64,000 bases of DNA from CAVVUC01 sp963751395. Lineage in GTDB: Bacteria; Verrucomicrobiota; Verrucomicrobiia; Chthoniobacterales; Chthoniobacteraceae. Numbering within the stretch: the first letter of the stretch is position 1; the number at the start of each line of letters is the position of its first letter. The DNA is taken from contig CAVVUC010000002.1 in assembly GCA_963751395.1 (NCBI GenBank), positions 1,798,001 to 1,862,000 of the forward strand, given 5' to 3'. The notes below the pieces were generated by a model. That model was given only the letters and a program-made list of their open reading frames with translations, was not told the origin of the DNA and searched no databases. This document shows positions 23,534 to 32,475 of the stretch, piece by piece. Both the position numbers and the translations under genes were made by a program.

Positions 23534-25858
23534 GTGCCTCGTAAATCGCACTCCGCCCCCCCCTCACCCGACCGCGGCGCTCGCAAGGGAACTGACGGGG
23601 AAGCTTTGCGCGAGAGCGAGGAGCGTTACCGGGCACTGTTCGAACAGGCGGCGGATGCCATCGTGGTTTTCGACCCTGAGACGCTCGCCATCCTCGACTT
23701 CAACGAACAGGCCTGCCGGCAGCTTGGTTACACGCGGACGGAATTCGCGCGACTCAAGATCCCGGATTTCGACGTGATCGAGTCCGCCGCGAAAACCAAA
23801 CGCCGTGTCCGGCAGGTGGTGCAGGGTGACGTTTCGGTGTTTCAAACCAGGCAACGAAGGAAGGATGGAGCCGTGCTCGACATCGAAATCCGCGCCAAGG
23901 CGATCCGCGTCCGAGATCGGACGTTGATCCAGGGCATCTGGCGCGACATCACCGAACAGAACCGCGCGGAGAAGGGGCTGGCCGCCGAGCGTAATCTGTT
24001 GCGAACGCTGATCGACCACCTGCCCGATGCCATTTACGTCAAGGATCTTGAAAGGCGATTCCTGCTGGCGAATGAAGGCCTGGCGCGCATCATGGGGGCC
24101 TCCTCGCCGGATGACGTGCTGGGCAGAACCGACGAGGACTTCTACCCCGCCAAATTCTCCAAAGTCTTTCGGCAAGACGAGCGGCGCATCCTCGAAACCG
24201 GTCGTCCCCTCATCAACAAGGATGAGCCCCGCCCGGCCCCCGACGGCACCATCATGCACGTCCTGACCACGAAAATCCCGCTCAAGGATGCGACGGGCAG
24301 CGTGATCGGGCTGGTGGGAATCGGCCGCGACATCACCGGGCGCAAGCAGGTGGAGGAGGCGCTGCGGGTGAGCGAGGAGCGCTTGAAGTTCGCATTCCGC
24401 GCCTCTCGGGAAGGGGTATGGGATTGGAACCTGAAAACGGACGAAGTCTTTTTCTCCGCCCGCTGGAGTGAGATGCTGGGCTACAAAGAGTCCGAAATCG
24501 AGCCGCACGTCAGCGCCTGGAAGCGCCTGCTGCATCCGGACGACGTTCACCGGGCGATGCAGCTTCTCGATCAGGTCCAGCGCGGCGAGCGGGATTACGT
24601 GATCGAGTTCCGATTACGGCACAAGGACGGACACTACATGGACGTCGTCTCGCGGGGATTCCCCGTTCGCCGCGAGCCCGGCGGCCCCATCATCCGGATC
24701 GTCGGGACGCACTTCGATCTCACCGAACGCAAACAAGCCGAGGCGGAATTGCGCGAAAGCGAGCGGCGCTACCGGCTGGCGGTGGATTTCACCTACGACT
24801 GGGAATACTGGCTCGATCCCCGAGGCCGGTTCATCTACGTCTCGCCCTCGTGCGAACGAATCTCCGGCCACACCCCGGCCGAGTTCGAAGCCAATCCCGG
24901 CCTGCTGCGCCGTTTGATTCACCCGTCGGACCGCGCCAGCTATGACAAACACGTCCGGGATTTGCGGGACAAAAGCAAACCCGGCGAAAACGAATGGCGC
25001 ATACGACTGCCCGATGGCAGCCTCCGGTGGATCGCGCATGCATGGCAGCCGGTGTTTGATCAAGACGGCGGGTATATGGGCATCCGCGGCAGCAATCGCG
25101 ACATCACCAAGCGAAAGCAGGCGGGGGAGGCGCTGCGGCAGCTCAACGAAACGCTCGAAAAGCGCGTCGCCGAACGCACCGCGGAGTTGAGCGAAGCGAA
25201 TCGCGAATTGAATAAGGAAATCACCGAGCGCAGGCGACTGGAGCGCGAGATCCTCGAGATCGCCGAACAGGAGCGCCGTCATTTCGGCCGGGAATTGCAC
25301 GACGACATCTGCCAGCAGCTCGTTGCTCTCACGATGGTGAGCGAGGCGGTCGCCTCACAATTCCGCAAATCCAAGCCCGCCGCCGCCGCCGAGCTCCAGC
25401 GCATTTCCGAGATGCTCGGCGAGACACTTCGAAGCGCGCGCGAGCTTTCCCGCGGCCTTCACCCCACCGGCTTCGATTCCGTCGGATTCATCTCGGCGCT
25501 GCGGGCGCTTGCCGAACAGACAAACCATCGCCTGCGCTGCCGTCTGCACTGCGTCCGGCCGGTCGGCATTTCCAACAAGCACACGGCGCTTCAGCTTTAC
25601 CGCATCGCGCAGGAGGCGGTGTCCAATGCTCTCAAGCACGCGTGCGCCCGAAAGATCGTCATCGGCCTGCGGAAGCATCGCGACCGCATCGTGCTCACGA
25701 TCGCCGACGACGGCCAAGGCCTGCCGGAAAAACCCGGCAGCGGCCTCGGAATGCGCAGCATGTCGCACCGCGCCAGGATGATCGGGGCGACCCTGGTGGT
25801 GGAAGGCGACCGAAAGGGCGGGACACGGGTTGTGTGCGCGCTCCCGGTCGATCGGTAG
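23534..25858 (+). CDS. Multi-PAS sensor histidine kinase (NarX/DegS type)
   Basis: A soluble 774-residue kinase from GTG 23534. Four PAS domains follow each other (about 28-145, 150-275, 280-400, 405-525), each joined by the DITERKQAEE-type linker. The second contains DLERRFLLANEGLARIMG and ends with a GIGRDITGRKQ linker; the third opens FRASREGVWDWNLKTDEV. A coiled coil (525-575) leads to HisKA_3 with phosphoacceptor H589 (FGRELHDDICQQLVAL), and HATPase_c shows NALKHA and DDGQGLPEKPGSGLGMRSM. No membrane segment, so the signal is cytoplasmic or carried by a diffusible ligand. Pairs with the divergent regulator at 22655. Confidence 0.9.
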   Translation: MPRKSHSAPPSPDRGARKGTDGEALRESEERYRALFEQAADAIVVFDPETLAILDFNEQACRQLGYTRTEFARLKIPDFDVIESAAKTKRRVRQVVQGDVSVFQTRQRRKDGAVLDIEIRAKAIRVRDRTLIQGIWRDITEQNRAEKGLAAERNLLRTLIDHLPDAIYVKDLERRFLLANEGLARIMGASSPDDVLGRTDEDFYPAKFSKVFRQDERRILETGRPLINKDEPRPAPDGTIMHVLTTKIPLKDATGSVIGLVGIGRDITGRKQVEEALRVSEERLKFAFRASREGVWDWNLKTDEVFFSARWSEMLGYKESEIEPHVSAWKRLLHPDDVHRAMQLLDQVQRGERDYVIEFRLRHKDGHYMDVVSRGFPVRREPGGPIIRIVGTHFDLTERKQAEAELRESERRYRLAVDFTYDWEYWLDPRGRFIYVSPSCERISGHTPAEFEANPGLLRRLIHPSDRASYDKHVRDLRDKSKPGENEWRIRLPDGSLRWIAHAWQPVFDQDGGYMGIRGSNRDITKRKQAGEALRQLNETLEKRVAERTAELSEANRELNKEITERRRLEREILEIAEQERRHFGRELHDDICQQLVALTMVSEAVASQFRKSKPAAAAELQRISEMLGETLRSARELSRGLHPTGFDSVGFISALRALAEQTNHRLRCRLHCVRPVGISNKHTALQLYRIAQEAVSNALKHACARKIVIGLRKHRDRIVLTIADDGQGLPEKPGSGLGMRSMSHRARMIGATLVVEGDRKGGTRVVCALPVDR

Positions 25859-26016
25859 AAACCGTCGCCGGTTGCACCAAAGGCAGCGAACCGCGAGCCG
25901 TGGGTGAATGGGCGAACCCGGATCTGTGGACGGCGGGATGCGACGATTCCCTGCCAAAGCAGTTGCCAACTCCGCCGCATTCGATGTTACATGCAGACCT
26001 CAACCTGCACATCGCC

Positions 26017-28031
26017 ATGAAACTCCCCTCCCCGTTCATCAAGTTCTCGCCGCGCTTCTCATCGCCGTGGCCGCGCAATCCACAGTCCTCGCGGACACCG
26101 TCTGGCTCTCCTCGCTCGACATCCGCAAGGCCGGGCAAGGCTACGGCAAACCGCGTGCCGACAAATCGGTTGGCGAGCAACCGCTCTCGATCGGCGGGCA
26201 GAAGTTCGAGCGCGGGTTCGGCACGCACGCGCCGGGCTCTCTCTACATCGACCTGAAAGGCGGCGTGGAGAAATTCTCCGCGTCCGTCGGCATCGACGAC
26301 GAGGTCGGCAAGGGAAAAGGCACGGTCGAGTTTCGTGTCATGGGCGACGGCAAAGTCCTTTGGAAAAGCGGCACGATGAAGGGCGGCGATCCGGCAAAAA
26401 AAGTCGAGGTCGATCTGCGCGGGGTGAAAACCCTGTTGCTGCTCGTGACTCCTGCTGGCGACGGAAAAGAGTTCGATCACGCCGACTGGGCCGACGCGAA
26501 GTTCGAAGCCAGAGGCGTGCAACTCGAAACGATCAATCGCCCGGGCGAAGAAGCGGTGATCCTCACGCCGAAGCCCGCACCGCAGCCGCGCATCAACGGC
26601 GCAAAAGTCTTCGGCGTCCGGCCCGGCGCGCCTTTTCTCTTCACAATCGCCGCGACCGGCGGGCGCCCGATGGAGTTCTCGGCGGAAGGGCTGCCGAACG
26701 GATTGAAACTCGACCCGGCGACAGGCCGGATCACCGGTTCGCTGGGCACGAAAGGCGAGCACCTCGTGAAGCTGCGCGCAAAGAATTCGCTCGGCACTGC
26801 GGAGCGAAATCTCCGGATCTTCTGCGGTGAAGTGATTGCGCTCACGCCGCCGATGGGCTGGAACAGTTGGAATTGTTTCGCCGGGGCTGTCACCGACGAA
26901 AAGGTGCGCGCCGCCGCCGATGCGATGGTGGGCAGCGGCCTCATCAACCACGGCTGGAGCTACATCAACATCGATGATTACTGGCAGAACCATCGCGATT
27001 CGAAAGACCCGACGCTGCAAGGTCCGACCCGTGACAAGAACGGAAAAATTGTGCCGAACGTGCGCTTTCCAGACATGAAGAATCTGGCGGATTACATCCA
27101 CGGTCTCGGCTTAAAAGCGGGACTGTATTCGTCGCCCGGCCCGTGGACTTGCGGCGGTTGCGCGGGCAGTTGGCTGCATGAAAAACAGGACGCCCGGACT
27201 TATGCGGACTGGGGCTTCGACTATCTGAAATACGATTGGTGCAGCTACGGCACCATCGCGGCCGGCGGCGATCCAAATGCGAAAGACATTCCGCTTTGGG
27301 GCAAGAACGCCAAAGACACCGAAGGCGCAATCTACCCGTATCGCGTCATGGGCAGGTTTCTGCGCGAGCAGCCGCGCGACATCGTTTACAGCCTCTGCCA
27401 ATACGGCATGGGCGACGTTTGGGAATGGGGCGAAAAGATCGGCGGCAACTGCTGGCGCACGACCGGCGACATCACCGACACGTGGGTCAGCATGTCGGAC
27501 ATCGGCTTTTCGCAGAACGGCCACGAAAAATTCGCCGGCCCCGGTCATTGGAACGACCCCGACATGCTCGTGGTCGGGCGCGTCGGATGGGCCGCCAACA
27601 CACGCCCGACGCGGCTTTCGCCGAACGAGCAATACACCCACATCAGCCTCTGGTGCCTGCTCGCCTCGCCGCTGCTCATCGGGTGCGACATGACGCATCT
27701 CGACGACTTCACATTGAGCCTGCTGACGAACGACGAGGTGCTCGATGTCAACCAGGACCCGCTCGGCAAGCAGGCCGCGCGCGTCTCGCAGGACGAGGAT
27801 CTCGAAGTCTGGGCCAGGGACATGGAGGACGGCTCGAAGGCCGTCGGGCTTTTCAACCGCGGCGAAACCGAGGCGACAGTCACGGCCAGATGGTCCGATG
27901 TCGGCGTCTCAGGCAAACGCGTTGTCCGCGATCTGTGGCGGCAGAAGGACGTGGGAACGTTCGACGGCGAATACAAGGCGACGGTTCCAGCCCACGGTGT
28001 CGTGCTCGTCCGCATCCAGCCGGCGAAGTGA
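26017..28031 (+). CDS. Secreted GH27 alpha-galactosidase with N-terminal NPCBM domain (start region frameshifted)
   Basis: A GH27/36-type alpha-galactosidase freeing terminal alpha-1,6-galactose. It has an NPCBM domain (VWLSSLDIRKAGQGYGKPRADKSVGEQPLSIGGQKFERGFGTHAPGSL), an Ig-like putative linker (GAPFLFTIAATGGRPMEFSAEGLPNGLKLD) and the barrel: TPPMGWNSWNCF, NIDDYWQ, LKYDWCSYG with the nucleophile Asp, TWVSMSDIGFSQN, and a C-terminal beta domain. The signal peptide VLAALLIAVAAQSTVLA is in the main frame, whereas the natural start MKLPSPFIK (ATG 26017) is one frame away. One missing base near 26043 (AAGTTC instead of AAGGTTC) would join them. Without a shift the frame must start at ATG 25908 with an odd leader. 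Confidence 0.85.
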
Positions 28032-28047
28032 GGCCGCTGGCGCGGAA

Positions 28048-28881
28048 TCAAACCAGCGCCGAGTGGTCGATCGTCGTGAGGCGGTGCCGCTTCGCGCCAA
28101 GCTTGGGAATGCAGTCGATCAGCGCTCGCGTGTAGGGGTGTTGGGGATTGTTCAACACCGTTCTGGTCGCGCCGTATTCGACAATCCTTCCGCGAAACAT
28201 CACGGCGACGTTGTCGGCGATGTCGCTGATGATTCCGAAATTGTGCGTGATCAGAATGATCGCCATGCCGAGGCGCGACTTCAACTCGATCAACTGCGCC
28301 ATGATCTGCGCCTGGATCGTCACGTCGAGCGCCGTGGTCGGTTCGTCGGCCACCAGCAAATCCGGCTGGCAACTGAGCGCCATCGCGATCATCGCCCGCT
28401 GCTGCATGCCGCCGCTGAGCTGGTGCGGGTAGTCGCGCATCCGCTTTTCCGGATCGACGATGCCGACGAGGTCGAGCCACTTCACGATCTCGGCATCCAC
28501 GTCCTTCACTTCGGGCCGGTGCAGTTCGATCGCCTCGGCGATTTGGTTACGAATGGTGTAAACCGGATTCAGCGATGTGGACGGCTCCTGGAAAATGTAG
28601 GCGATCTCGCCGCCGCGGATGTCACGCAACTGGCGTGTGCGCATCGTGAGGACGTTCGCCCCTTTCCACAAAATCTCGCCCGACGCGTATTTCGCCGGCG
28701 GCTCGGGAAGCAGCCTCGTGAGCGCGAGCGCCGTCACGCTTTTCCCGCTGCCGCTCTCGCCGACAATCGCCAGCGTCTCCCCTTTTTTCAGCGAAAAGGA
28801 AACATCCTTCACCGCCTCGACCCTGCCGCGTTCGGTGTCGAAATGAATCGAGAGGTTTTTGAGTTCGAGCAAGGTGGTCAT
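28048..28881 (-). CDS. Oligopeptide/dipeptide-type ABC transporter ATPase (DppD/OppD-like)
   Basis: A 277-residue ATPase of the peptide/nickel ABC importer family. Walker A GESGSGKS (~41), Q-loop YIFQEPSTSLNPVYTI, signature LSGGMQQRAMIA, Walker B LLVADEPTTALD and H-loop ITHNFGII are all intact. The typical C-terminal extension (NPQHPYTRALIDCIPKLG) of DppD is present. No permease, binding protein or partner DppF lies nearby. Duplicated sequence from its 5' end reappears at 29615-29731, so the surroundings have been rearranged. It may work with components elsewhere or be a leftover of a larger operon. Confidence 0.9.
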   Translation of the reverse strand: MTTLLELKNLSIHFDTERGRVEAVKDVSFSLKKGETLAIVGESGSGKSVTALALTRLLPEPPAKYASGEILWKGANVLTMRTRQLRDIRGGEIAYIFQEPSTSLNPVYTIRNQIAEAIELHRPEVKDVDAEIVKWLDLVGIVDPEKRMRDYPHQLSGGMQQRAMIAMALSCQPDLLVADEPTTALDVTIQAQIMAQLIELKSRLGMAIILITHNFGIISDIADNVAVMFRGRIVEYGATRTVLNNPQHPYTRALIDCIPKLGAKRHRLTTIDHSALV

Positions 28882-28925
28882 GAGGTTCGGGCGAAATGAA
28901 TCGTGGAATCAGGGAATCAGGCGGA

Positions 28926-29291
28926 TCAGGACACTAAATGAGCAACACCCAGTTCAACTGCTGCCGCACCGAGGCGCGCATCCAGCGACCATATCGGGAA
29001 GCCGGAGAGCCGTGCAGCCACGAGAAGCTGCACGTCACCCCACCCAATACCACGTCCGTAGAGCTTGTGTCCCTCGATGAAGTTCAGGCATTCGTCAGCG
29101 GTGCCTGCTGTCGCCTGCGGAAGCTGGCGAAGCGCGGCAAGAGTGTTCGCCCTGCGCGAGAGGTTGCCCGTGGCAAGTTCGCCAAGCACGAATGGGTGCG
29201 TTGCAATCGTGCCCAGACGGAGCGCCTTCTCGAACTCCGGAAAGCCGATTCGAAAGTGCTGCACCCATAGCGAGGTGTCGGCAAGAATCAT
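28926..29291 (-). CDS. vapC: VapC-type PIN-domain toxin
   Basis: A 121-residue PIN-domain ribonuclease. The acidic site residues are in place: D5 (ILADTSLWVQHF), the E of FVLGELATGN, and the later pair in GIGWGDVQLLVAARLSG and IWSLDARLGAAA. Length and layout match VapC toxins that cut tRNA or rRNA. Its ATG overlaps the stop of the antitoxin gene by four bases. The pair lies between an ABC ATPase gene and a copy of that gene's 5' end, so it may have inserted there. Confidence 0.9.
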   Translation of the reverse strand: MILADTSLWVQHFRIGFPEFEKALRLGTIATHPFVLGELATGNLSRRANTLAALRQLPQATAGTADECLNFIEGHKLYGRGIGWGDVQLLVAARLSGFPIWSLDARLGAAAVELGVAHLVS

Positions 29292-29494
29292 TTGCCGCGT
29301 TTCGTTTCCGGGCGACGGCGCGGCGGCACGGTGAGTCCCGGCATGGTGCCGCCCAGGGCGGCCAGACGCCGGGCAGCCTCCCTTTCGATAAGCGCTTCGA
29401 GAGCCATGCGGACAAGGGCGGCTTTTTCTTTTTCGCCGGTATATTCACCCGCTCGGGTGAGCAGCGCATCGTCAATGTTCAGCGTCGTTCTCAT
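29288..29494 (-). CDS. vapB: VapB-type antitoxin
   Basis: A 68-residue antitoxin: MRTTLNIDDALLTRAGEYTGEKEKAALVRMALEALIEREAARRLAALGG, then a flexible tail TMPGLTVPPRRRPETKRGK. The N-terminus is a ribbon-helix-helix-type DNA-binding unit (short strand TLNIDD followed by two helices), as in the VapB group with 'MRTTLNIDD'. The tail should bind into the VapC active site. ATGA overlap with vapC shows translational coupling, and the complex probably represses its own promoter above 29494. Confidence 0.9.
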   Translation of the reverse strand: MRTTLNIDDALLTRAGEYTGEKEKAALVRMALEALIEREAARRLAALGGTMPGLTVPPRRRPETKRGK

Positions 29495-29614
29495 GCATCC
29501 AGTGATGCCTCAATCATGCGATGCAGTCAACGCTGCCCGTCCTGTGCTGCGAGACGATGAAGACTCGCCGAAATGATAACGCTTCGGGGAATCTTGCACC
29601 GCAGACCGGTTTGC

Positions 29615-29731
29615 TTACTCATGAGTCTCCCTTTTCTTCAGTGAAAACGAAACATCCTTCACCGCCCCGACCCTGCCGCGTTCGGTGTCGAAATGAATCG
29701 AGAGGTTTTTGAGTTCGAGCAGACCGGCCAT
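29615..29731 (-). pseudogene. Duplicate of the 5' end of the DppD-like gene
   Basis: From ATG 29731 the frame reads MAGLLELKNLSIHFDTERGR, then VGAVKDVSFSLKK, followed by RETHE and a stop. The first 36 codons are nearly identical to the start of the ATPase gene at 28881 (LLELKNLSIHFDTERGRVEAVKDVSFSLKK), also at the DNA level, and short similarity continues upstream of both starts. Walker A and everything after are missing. So a second copy of this gene existed here, or its 5' end was duplicated, before the rest was lost. Confidence 0.8.
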
Positions 29732-29752
29732 GACGTATTCCGATGGAATGAA

Positions 29753-30085
29753 TCAGGAACTGAGCGGGTCGGGAAAGAAAAATTGAAAGCGCCCCGATTT
29801 TCCCTTCGGCACGGGGAAAAAACACGGATCTGAACCATGTAGAGCACCAAAGGTGCAAAACAACCCAGCCCAGGGCAACGCCCTGGGTTTCGATCGAAGA
29901 AATTTCCAGCCCTGCAAGGGCGAAACATTGACGGACACCCCGGCTATTGAAATGAAAAACCGTCGCATGCAGCGCCAGTCGATTTTCTCTTTGACGGCTG
30001 CAAGTGGCAGTTCCGCCTGCGATGGATCACTCGCGCCCCTCCCGGTGCGGCGCGAACGGCCCGGGGTGGAACGTCGTGTGTTCAT
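29753..30085 (-). pseudogene. Truncated small gene running into a dispersed repeat
   Basis: An ATG at 30085 follows a good ribosome binding site (AAGGAGCCTGAACCAAC) and gives MNTRRSTPGRSRRTGRGASD, then PSQAELPLAAVKEKIDWRCM. Its basic, disordered start looks gene-like. Beyond about residue 40 the frame is encoded by repeat DNA (29855-29945) and has no protein character. I read it as the stub of a small basic protein whose 3' end was replaced by the repeat. It lies just downstream of the also truncated gene 30103-30489. Confidence 0.4.
29855..29945. repeat. Dispersed palindromic repeat
   Basis: CCCAGGGCAACGCCCTGGG (29869-29887) is a near-perfect hairpin, followed by CAGCCCTGCAAGGGCG, a second one. 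Two such hairpins in a row are a form I recall as common, non-coding filler in several bacterial phyla. No gene is encoded. Confidence 0.65.
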
Positions 30086-30102
30086 GTTGGTTCAGGCTCC
30101 TT

Positions 30103-30489
30103 TCAGCGCGGGGTTTCTTCCGGGGCGAGGCTCTCCGGCAGCGCGATCAAATCCGCCAACGCCCCATCGGGCCGCCACACGACACGCCCGTCATCCATCA
30201 TGTGGAGAATGACCCCGTGCAGCGAGCCTCGCAGCGTCTTCACCCGGTCGCCGGGTTTCAGGTCCGCGCTGCGGCAGAGCGCCTCCACGATTTCAACCAT
30301 CGCCTCCCGGTCCAGCACACCGGCGACATAATGCGCCACCGCCGAGGTCGCCTGCTTGAGCCGCACCGCCGGCAGTTCACTAAAAAGGAGCACCGCCAGC
30401 CCGCGCGCAATGTCCGCAAACGTGTTTCCATTAAAAAAGAGAAACGGCGCGCGCCGGTGATACGCGCGCAACTCGTCGAGCGCCCCGCC
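30103..30489 (-). pseudogene. Hypothetical gene, 5' end lost at the IS630 element
   Basis: The frame reads from the IS edge as GGALDELRAYHRRAPFLFFN, then GNTFADIARGLAVLLFSELPAVRLKQATSAVAHYVAGVLDREAMVEIVEALC, then KPGDRVKTLRGSLHGVILHMMDDGRVVWRPDGALADLIALPESLAPEE. It continues without break up to the element, so the start codon was on the other side. The last part (PGDRVKTLRGSLHGVIL...DGRVVWRPDG) looks like a small SH3-like fold. The first part resembles an N-terminal helical domain. Family not recognised. Its missing 5' part is not found on the far side of the IS. Confidence 0.55.
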
Positions 30490-30506
30490 TAGTATCTACT
30501 TGCATA
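30489..30506. repeat. IS630-type left terminal inverted repeat
   Basis: CTAGTATCTACTTGCATA matches the complement of 31595-31612 over 18 bases. The TA at 30490-30491 fits the TA target duplication of IS630-family elements. Confidence 0.85.
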
Positions 30507-31611
30507 AATATGGAGCGTAACAAAGATGGAAAGCATGCCCAAGCATGCGACTGAGATTACACTGAGCCGGGACGAGCGGCAGCAACTGCAAGCGACCCTG
30601 CACAAACCCAAAGGCCAAGCGCGCCATCTGCAACGCGCCCAAATCATCCTGCGCGCCGCCGAAGGAATGGCCTCAAAGGAGATCGCCAGGCAATTACAAG
30701 TGGGGCCGGCGATGGTGAGCAAGTGGCGCACGCGCTTCGAGCGCGAGGGCTTGAGCGGCTTGCATGATGATCATCGTCCGGGACGCCCGCCCACGCTCGA
30801 TGAGGATGAGTTTCGCGCCCGCCTGCTCGCGCAACTTGACCGGCCCGCGCCGGCCGGGCACGTCCGCTGGGATGGACGGTTGCTGGCCCGGGCGCTGGAG
30901 GTGAGCGCGGATCGGGTCTGGCGGGTGCTGCGCACCCTCGGGATCAGTCTCAAGCGGAGGCGCAGTTGGTGCGTTTCCACCGATCCGCAGTTTGCCCAGA
31001 AGGCCGCCAACGTGGTCGGCCTTTACCTTGCGGCACCGCAGAATGCGGTCGTCTTGAGTTTCGACGAGAAGCCCTGCATCCAGGCTCTGGAGCGCGCGCA
31101 GGGCTGGCTGAAAATGCCTGGCGGCCGGGCGCTCACCGGCTTTGCCCATGAATACAAACGCCATGGAACGAGCACTCTTTTTGCCGCGCTCAATGTGGCC
31201 ACCGGGCAAGTGCTCGGGGGCCATTTCAAACGCAAGCGACGGGTGGAGTTTTTGGCCTTCATGGACCGGCTGGTCGCCGCGCATCCGGACAGGGAACTGC
31301 ACGTCATCCTCGACAATCTGAGCACCCATCGCGTGGAGCAGGAGCCATGGCGCAAGGCGCATCCCAACGTGCATTTCCATTTCACGCCCACGCACGCCTC
31401 CTGGCTCAATCAGGTCGAGGTGTGGTTCAGCATCCTTACGGCCAAGGCGCTGCGCGGGGCGAGCTTTCGTTCGGTCAAGGAGTTGATCGCGCAGATCGAC
31501 GCGTTCATCGCCGCCTACAATGAGGACGCCGCGCCCTTCGAGTGGACGAAGGTCAATTTCCGCGCGAAGAGCTTTGCAGGTAAATACTCGGACGTATGCA
31601 AGTAGATACTA
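30490..31611 (+). mobile_element. IS630-family insertion sequence, complete
   Basis: An 1.1-kb element bounded by identical 18-base inverted ends and TA dinucleotides, with one intact transposase gene. This is the expected size and target (TA) for the IS630/Tc1-mariner group. The DNA on its left (truncated gene 30103) and right (truncated delta-60 gene 31612) belong to different genes, so simple insertion into one gene does not explain the junctions. A deletion or recombination between copies probably occurred. Confidence 0.9.
30526..31605 (+). CDS. IS630-family transposase
   Basis: A 359-residue DDE transposase. The N-terminus has paired HTH motifs (RAQIILRAAEGMASKEIARQLQVGPAMVSKWRTRFEREGLSGLHDDHRPGRPP). 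The catalytic triad is D180 (VVLSFDEKP), D263 (HVILDNLSTH) and E298 (ASWLNQVEVWFS), with the DNxxxH and LNxxE spacing of IS630. A nearby ATG 30535 gives a start three residues later. No frameshift or stop is present and both ends of the element are intact, so it could still be active. Confidence 0.95.
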   Translation: MESMPKHATEITLSRDERQQLQATLHKPKGQARHLQRAQIILRAAEGMASKEIARQLQVGPAMVSKWRTRFEREGLSGLHDDHRPGRPPTLDEDEFRARLLAQLDRPAPAGHVRWDGRLLARALEVSADRVWRVLRTLGISLKRRRSWCVSTDPQFAQKAANVVGLYLAAPQNAVVLSFDEKPCIQALERAQGWLKMPGGRALTGFAHEYKRHGTSTLFAALNVATGQVLGGHFKRKRRVEFLAFMDRLVAAHPDRELHVILDNLSTHRVEQEPWRKAHPNVHFHFTPTHASWLNQVEVWFSILTAKALRGASFRSVKELIAQIDAFIAAYNEDAAPFEWTKVNFRAKSFAGKYSDVCK

Positions 31612-31612
31612 G
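31595..31612. repeat. IS630-type right terminal inverted repeat
   Basis: TATGCAAGTAGATACTAG is the exact complement of 30489-30506. The TA at 31610-31611 is the second copy of the target duplication. Confidence 0.85.
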
Positions 31613-32391
31613 ACACCAGCTTTGGCAGCCTCGGCAGCGTGACCACCTCGATCGGCAGCGCTGCGGCCATTGGCAATAGCGTCGCCTTGCAAATTGACGG
31701 CAAAATTGTGGTAGCCGGAGATGCTTCAAACGGAAGCAATGTGGATTTTGCAGTGGTGCGATACACCGCTACGGGTTTGCTGGACACAAGTTTTGGGATC
31801 GGCGGCAAGGTAACTACTGCAATCAACAGCGGCGACGACGGTGCCTCCTCCGTGGCGATCCAGAAGGATGGCAAGATTGTTGCAGCAGGGTATTCGGATG
31901 ACGGTGATCGGCTGTTCGCGTTGTTACGCTATAACGAGGATGGGAGCCTAGACACGGGGTTTGGCAATGGTGGAAAGGTGACTACGGCGGTCGAGGGCAC
32001 TATTGATACCGCCCAATGCGTGGCGGTCCAGGAAGACGGGAGAATCTTGGTGTCGGGGCGTTCATCAGGCCCCGTATCAGGCACTGTAGGAAATAGCGAC
32101 TTCGGCGACTTCGCACTGCTACGCTACAACACGGACGGCAGCTTGGATACGAGTTTCGGTAGCGGGGGCAAGGTGATCACTAACTTGGGCATCACTGAGG
32201 ACATTGGCTATAGTCTGGCGCTCCAGCCTGATGAGAATATTGTAGTCGCAGGGAATTCATGGGCGGATCGCAGCGACTCCAGCTTCGCGGTGGTGCGCTA
32301 CGTGGGCAACCCGGTCCCTGAGCCTTCATGCGTCCTCCTGGTTGTCCTTGGAAGCATCCTCACCCTCTTGCGGACTAGACGATCGGCATAG
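31612..32391 (+). pseudogene. Delta-60-repeat PEP-CTERM protein, 5' end lost at the IS630 element
   Basis: The frame enters from the element as DTSFGSLGSVTTSIGSAAAI and holds about four copies of a ~57-residue repeat, each beginning LDTSFG(x)GGKV and containing VA(L/V)Q.DGKI(V/L)V(A/S)G and F(A/L)(L/V)(V/L)RY..(D/T)G. This is the delta-60 repeat, a beta-propeller-like unit of exported bacterial proteins. The C-terminus is a PEP-CTERM sorting signal: PVPEPSCVLLVVLGSILTLL then RTRR. The N-terminal signal peptide and earlier repeats are missing, so the gene is 5' truncated. The junction cuts a repeat at its L-D. A GTG at 31639 could start translation but would lack a signal peptide. Confidence 0.8.
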
Positions 32392-32475
32392 TTGTTCTAA
32401 GTCATCGTTTCAATAGAGTCGTTTAAGGCAATGAATGATTGCGGCTATCATTACGGGCATAGCCCATTCAGCCCG

